A DNA stretch of 64,000 nt. It comes from Malania oleifera. Taxonomy: Eukaryota > Streptophyta > Magnoliopsida > Santalales > Ximeniaceae. The translations under genes and the position numbers were made by a program. The notes below the pieces were generated by a model. That model made no database searches. It saw nothing but the letters and a program-made list of their open reading frames with translations, and had not been told where the DNA came from. The stretch lies in the NCBI RefSeq assembly GCF_029873635.1, contig NC_080426.1:49800093-49864092 (forward strand). The letters are read 5' to 3'. Positions 59,115 through 64,000 of this stretch are shown in pieces. Every line of letters begins with the position of its first letter. Position 1 is the stretch's first letter.

Positions 59115-62100
59115 GGTTCAAGCATTGTTGTATGATAAATCAATCGTAAGAATAGAGGACATTAAGGCATCATTGAGTTCTGATGAACTTCAAAAGACAT
59201 TGAATGGAGATGTTGATAAGCAAGATATTGAAGGATAGGTGCTTAGCACTAGGTCAAAGTAAAAGGGTAGTATATATAGATCTAGTTTGAAGTTAGTAAC
59301 AACTAAAATGAAAAAAAAAAAAAAAGCAAATACTTTGAGTATGGCCAAAAGGGGCACTATGGAAGGGATAGCCTAAAGCGGTTTAGAAGTCCAACAAAGT
59401 TGAGGCTAGTAAATAAAAGGAAGTAGTAGTAGTTGTAGAAGATAGTTTTGATTTCTTAGATGGAGTAGATGCCTTTGGTGTATCGATTAGCAATTCTAGT
59501 ATAGAATGGGGTCTTGACTCAAGATGTTCCTATCATATGTCTCCATATGAGAACTGGTTTACAACTTATCAAAAAAATGGAGATAAGGTTCTCATAAGAT
59601 ACAATCATGGTTGTTGCGTCATTGAGATAGTATGGAGATTAAGATGTTTGATAGGGTTATAAGAATAGTGAAATATGTCAAGCATGTTCCATATTTGAGT
59701 AAGAGTTTGATTTATTTGGGCAGTTTGGATTAAGTGGGCTATGAGATTAGAATTCGAGGAGGAATTCTGCGCATTTCTTGTGGTGCACTTGTTGTTATAA
59801 GAACAGTGAAGTAGAATGGAGTTTGTGTTTTACAAGGTAGTCATGTCACAGATCATCGAGAAAAAAATCTAAAACCATCAGGCTCTCACATGTGTTTGGG
59901 CCATATGAGTGAGAGTAGTTTGACATTCTTAAGCAAGCAAGGTTTTTTATGTAGCATAAGATAAAGAAGCTAGATTTTCATAAGTCTTCTTTTTTTTTTT
60001 TTTGGTGAAATAGAAGTGAACAAGATTTAATACACTTGTGCATCAGACCAAAAGGATTATGGATTATATTCATTTTGGTCTTCAGGATCCATCTCGCATT
60101 ATATCAAAAGGAAGCAGGAGATACATATTAACTTTTATTTACAACTTCTCCAAAATATTTTGGGTGACACTTTAAATAGGAAGGATGAGGTCTATGGCAT
60201 GTTCAAAGGATGGAAGACTAGAATTGAGAAGTAAATGGGTAGATCGGTTAGGATCTTGAGAACTGACAATGAGCTGGAATTTTACAATGATAGTTTTACT
60301 TATAAAAATGGGTTTCTGAGGCACCACATAGTCTAGAAAAGACCACATCAAGATGAAGTGGCAAAATGAATGAATAAAACATTGCTAAAAAGGTGCAAGG
60401 TGCATACTTTTTATTACTGGGTTGACTAAGGATTTTTGGGCTGAAGCCATAAAGATAGCTGCATACTTGGTTAACTAGTCGTCATCATAAAGAATTGATT
60501 GTAAAATTCCCATGGAGGTGTGGTCAGTAATGTCTATTGAATATTTAAATTTGAGAATTTTTCGATGTACTACATGTGCTTATGTCAATGATGGGAAGTT
60601 GGAGCCAAGGGCGATGAAATGTGTATTCCTAGGCTATGTAGATGGGGTTAAGGGTTATTTATTGCCGCGTATTGGTAATCAAAACTCCAGGTTTTTTTAT
60701 TAGTAGGGATGTTACTTCCCATAAGTTTGCTATGTTGCCCAAAAATGAGCATCTTAATCATGACCAGAGTGTTAAGAAGCAAGTGGAGCTCCAAGTTGAT
60801 CTGGGATCCAATTCCAATAGATCTAGGGTTCAAGTAGGCACTCCAAATAAGGCTAGTAATTTAGAGGAACATAATTCTTATTATAGGATATTGTTCCTTA
60901 AGAACAATAAATGATTGGTAGTTAACACAAGACTAAGATAAACGATAGATAAAGCTTATATTTTGATTAAGTGTGGTGAGTGACACTAATGGTGAAGAAC
61001 CACAAATATATGGTGATTCCATGTCTAGTTCTGAATCAGCACAGTGGTTTGTTGCCAACTAAAGAGCTTGATTCACTTCACAAGAATCATACTTGAGAGC
61101 TAGTTAAATCCCCAAAAGATTTAAAAATTTTGGGTTGCAAATGGGTTTTCAAAAAGAAAGATGGAATTCTTAGAGTGAAAGATGTGAGGTTCAAAGCATG
61201 ATTGGTAGAAAAGGGTTTTATACACTAGGAAGGTATTGAATTTCATGAAGTATTTTCACTAGTTGTAAAACATACCTCCATTCGTGTATTACTTGCTATC
61301 TGCTTATAACTTAGAGTTGGAACAATTAGATGTCAAAACAACCTTTTGTATAGTGACTAGAGCAAACAAATTTACATATATCAACCTGCGAGATTTATTA
61401 TTTATGGGAAAGAAGACCATGTGTGCTTCCTGAAAAAGTCATTATATGACTTGAACAATCACCCCAACTATGATACAAGTGGTTTAATAATGTTATGTGA
61501 GGTAATGGTTTCATCAAAATTCAGTATGATAGTTGAGTGTATCATAAGAAGTTCTTAGATGACTTATTTATATATTTATTGTTATATATTGATGACATGT
61601 TGATTGCCACTAAAAGCATGTTTGAGATTAACAGCTGAAAGATCAGTTAAGTGGTGAGTTTGAGATGAAAGATTTAGGTGCAGCAAAGAAGATTTTAGGG
61701 ATTAAAATCATCAAAAACAAAAGTTTTGGGACATTATTTATATTATAGAACAAAATGTCGAGGAGGTGCTTGAGCATTTTGGGATGAGTCAATCCACGCA
61801 GGTTAGTGCTCTTTTGGCTGTACATTTTAAACTTTTAATAGCTTTATCACCTACTACTAAGGAGGAGGAGAGCTACATGGAAAAATTTCCATATTCTAGT
61901 GTTGTTGGTTCTCTTTTATATGTTATGATTTGATCTAGACCAGATATTGTTTAGGCTATCAGTGTAGCGAGTAGATATATGTCTTGTCTTGGGAAGAAGC
62001 ACAAGGAACTAGCCTAGTGAATATTTAGGTATTTCAGAGCTACTACTAGTTATGGCTTGGTTTATGGCAAGGGCAAGACAATAGCTAGTGTCATATGATA

Positions 62101-62450
62101 TTTAGGTTCGGATTATATAGGAGACTTGGACAAGAGGAGGTCCTTGATAGGTTATGTTTTCACTTTTGTTGAAAATACCATGGAAAGTAATTTTACAATC
62201 GATAGTAGCCTTCTTGACAATTGAAGCAGAGTACATTGCTTTGGTAGAAGCAGTTAAGGAAGCTTTTGTGTCTAAATGGAAAGTATAATTTACTATGATA
62301 GAGTGTCATACTCTTGATCCAAGATCAAATGCACCATAAGAAGACTAAGTGCATAGATTCTAAAATCACTTTGTTCGAGAGGTCATCACCAAAGGTAAAT
62401 TGAAAGTTAAGAAGATTGGGACAAAGGATAATCTAGAAAATATGTTGACT
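59115..62450 (+). pseudogene. Copia gag end and pol (fossil)
   Basis: The gag continues at 59115 (LLYDKSIVRIEDIKASLSS). A zinc-knuckle remnant lies near 59335, protease near 59500 (SSIEWGLDSRCSYHMSPYEN), integrase about 60060-60500 and its C-terminal part near 60600, RT about 61080-61700 and RNase H about 61900-62440. Heavily broken. Confidence 0.82.
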
Positions 62451-62527
62451 TAGTTCCTATAATCAAGTTGAGCATTCCTTGAACTTGATTAATCTTTCCA
62501 ACATGAGGTAAGCCCTTTGAGGGGGCA

Positions 62528-62859
62528 TGAAGGTGAAGAAGGAAAATTCAAGACAAGGTGAAGATTAATTGAGGTGTCTTGTATTTTGTCCCACATCACT
62601 TATGTCTAGTGTGTATTGGACATGTAATTTCTATTGTAAGTTACAACTTTGTTGAGTGTAGAAAAAAGAACCTTGGTGTAATTGGGATTTAGGTGAGACT
62701 TATAATTATTTGTTGTTCATAGTGAATATTTTCTCCTTTGCTGCCCATGGATGTAGGTTTCACATCAAAGTCGAGCCACATTATATCATGTACTCTAGGT
62801 GTGTTTGTATTTGCTATTTTTTATTGTTCTTAATTAAATTTAATGATCCAATCATAACA
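62528..62859 (+). repeat. 3' LTR of the Tnt1/Tork-like Copia
   Basis: About 332 bases, starting TGAAGGTGAAG after a GGGGG tract and ending CAATCATAACA. Its last ~85 bases match 54880-54968 (TATATCATGT and CTAGGTG blocks). Confidence 0.75.
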
Positions 62860-63305
62860 AAATCATATCTAAGCTCCCATCAAAACACTTGCTTACAAAT
62901 GTAGTCCTCTTTCTCTTGTAATCTAATTTTGACAAACTAGCTTACTCAAACACTTGCTTTGAGTAAAATGTCCATTTACTCTTATATTGCAAACTTAAAA
63001 CTATTTAACAAAACCACTACCTCCACATGTAACTCTTCCGCCACAAGTAAAATGCTATTATTAAAGTTATACTCAAAGGTATACTAAAGTTATTAATATT
63101 TTTAATAACATACATAAACAACATTTCTATTTTACCGCTTGCATTGTCGCACATTGTAAATTATAATAAATAAAATGTAAAATTAATAGACCCAATGCCC
63201 AAGGAGTACTTTTATATAAATATGATTTTTAAATGTTTTTTAAATAATTTTTTAAAGATATTTAAAATAGTGGCTTGGTTGGTAACTTAAACCTTCATAA
63301 TTATT
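62860..63305. other. Spacer, no gene
   Basis: AT-rich sequence between the Copia 3' LTR and the next Gypsy-type LTR. Nothing recognised. Confidence 0.5.
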
Positions 63306-63316
63306 GTAGAGACTCG

Positions 63317-63318
<2 letters not shown>

Positions 63319-63377
<59 letters not shown>
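63319..63377. repeat. TAA microsatellite
   Basis: About 19-20 uninterrupted AAT/TAA units inside LTR E. Confidence 0.95.
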
Positions 63378-63378
<1 letters not shown>

Positions 63379-63419
63379 GTAGCAATAAAAAGGGGAAATC
63401 GGTTTGGTGCAGGACCAAA

Positions 63420-63565
63420 CTGTCGACGGTTTGAGAGAGCTCAGGAAAATCGTCAACGATTTTGAGAGAGCTCAAGAAAATCATCGACGGTTTTGAGTTA
63501 CCGAAGGCCAGTAAAGGTAAAAACGGTAAAAACGGGTTGGTTAAAAACCAAACCGTAGACAGTTT
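63420..63565. promoter_or_regulatory. CTGTCGACGGTTT-type array in LTR E
   Basis: Four variants: AACTGTCGACGGTTT, AATCGTCAACGATTTT, AATCATCGACGGTTTT and AACCGTAGACAGTTT, ending about 20 bases before TATAAATA. The flanks (AACC...GGTT) are those of the Copia-type motif, although the LTR is Gypsy-like. Confidence 0.65.
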
Positions 63566-63615
63566 CCTTTGGACCAACGGCGTATAAATAGGATCAAGGT
63601 TCATTTATTTTAGAA

Positions 63616-63619
<4 letters not shown>

Positions 63620-63693
<74 letters not shown>

Positions 63694-63704
63694 CTCTCTC
63701 TCTG
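63620..63704. repeat. CT microsatellite
   Basis: About 40 CT units in the leader of LTR E, with one interruption. Confidence 0.95.
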
Positions 63705-63911
63705 ATTTCTCCCCAAGAACTCAGCTAAATTGACGATCAGACGTCATTTCGAGACCCTAACTTCAAACCTTAATGATTTAATCGGATCAGATTCGTCGTT
63801 TGGGGATCCTATACACCACTCCAAGGATAAGGTAAGGGGAATGGAATATGTCAGGTATTTTTAAACATTTAACCGATTAAATTGTAATATGAGATTACTA
63901 GAAATATATAT

Positions 63912-64000
63912 TGTTGACCTTATAGGTCTCGCCCGATTTTGATAATGACAAATACTCACGTATTTAATGAATATCTAGTCCATGTGCAGGTCTATATTAG
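63912..64000 (+). mobile_element. Start of a nested Sirevirus-like LTR
   Basis: TGTTGACCTTATAGGTC followed by GATTTTGATAATGACAAATA, a pattern typical of SIRE/Maximus LTR starts. It continues beyond the window. Confidence 0.5.

Larger units (their letters stand above)
54878..62859 (+). mobile_element. Tnt1/Tork-like Copia, interrupted by a solo LTR
   Basis: The end of a 5' LTR (about 54878-54968), a primer site TGGTATTAGAGC at 54971, gag from 54989 (MLSIKLDIQKFDGTKNFSLC), then a 3.6 kb insertion (55481-59109), then the rest of gag, protease, integrase, RT (YIDDMLIATKS near 61585) and RNase H, a purine tract TTTGAGGGGG near 62516, and a 3' LTR (62528-62859). The 5' LTR lacks its first part. 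Many breaks (more than ten); clearly old. Confidence 0.88.
63306..63911 (+). mobile_element. Start of a Gypsy-type LTR (LTR E)
   Basis: Starts TGTAGAGACTCGG, followed by a TAA microsatellite, a GTCGACGGTTT array (63420-63565), TATAAATA (63583-63590), a long CT microsatellite, and a leader with donor-like GTAAGG at 63832. The leader resembles that of LTR C (8041-8210). A different LTR interrupts it at 63912. Confidence 0.7.

Noticed and set aside
63287-63604. Minus-strand open frame with a poly-Leu run
   Set aside because: Product of the TAA microsatellite in an LTR; no protein meaning.

Overview
The window looks like repeat-rich nuclear DNA of a flowering plant, probably a woody eudicot. It is AT-rich, carries plant Copia, Sirevirus, Athila and chromovirus retroelements plus MULE, hAT and CACTA DNA transposons, and has only two clear host genes. 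Species cannot be told from sequence alone.

Layout: (1) 1-5110, a decayed Tnt1-94-like Copia element whose 5' LTR is cut by the window edge. (2) 5111-6673, no recognisable gene. (3) 6674-13461, a nested pile: the 5' end of a second Copia family, a Gypsy-type LTR, a second Gypsy LTR with leader and gag, and the tail of a third LTR. (4) 13598-19448, the left copy of a host segmental duplication. It ends in an ATL67-like RING gene that has lost its RING domain, and it holds a MULE-like transposon that the right copy lacks. (5) 19449-27219, an LTR remnant and a minus-strand chromovirus lacking its 5' end. (6) 27220-30993, the right copy of the duplication with an intact ATL67-like gene. (7) 33136-34800, a membrane-anchored methyltransferase-like gene with a probable leader intron and a small uORF. 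(8) 35465-45048, a Copia gag scrap, a CACTA 5' end, a Sirevirus-type LTR, an Athila pol fragment and a minus-strand Copia fragment. (9) 45051-53737, a structurally complete chromovirus (two LTRs, PBS, PPT, TSD ACAAC) with decayed reading frames. (10) 53743-62859, a Sirevirus gag fragment, then a Tnt1-like Copia interrupted by a solo Gypsy LTR (TSD TACCT), itself hit by a hAT-like element carrying a repeated GC-rich coding-like fragment. (11) 63306-64000, one more LTR start with a Sirevirus-like LTR nested in it.

Host content is small: a RING-H2 ubiquitin ligase of the ATL family and a putative type II membrane methyltransferase, with no evident functional link. The most unusual signal is in the LTRs. 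At least seven LTRs (counting both LTRs of one element), from Copia and Gypsy families whose coding regions are unrelated, carry arrays of GTCGAC-cored palindromes (TCGTCGACGA or ACCGTCGACGGT type) just upstream of the TATA box. Gypsy-type LTRs also share a conserved donor-like and acceptor-like pair that could mark an intron inside the LTR.
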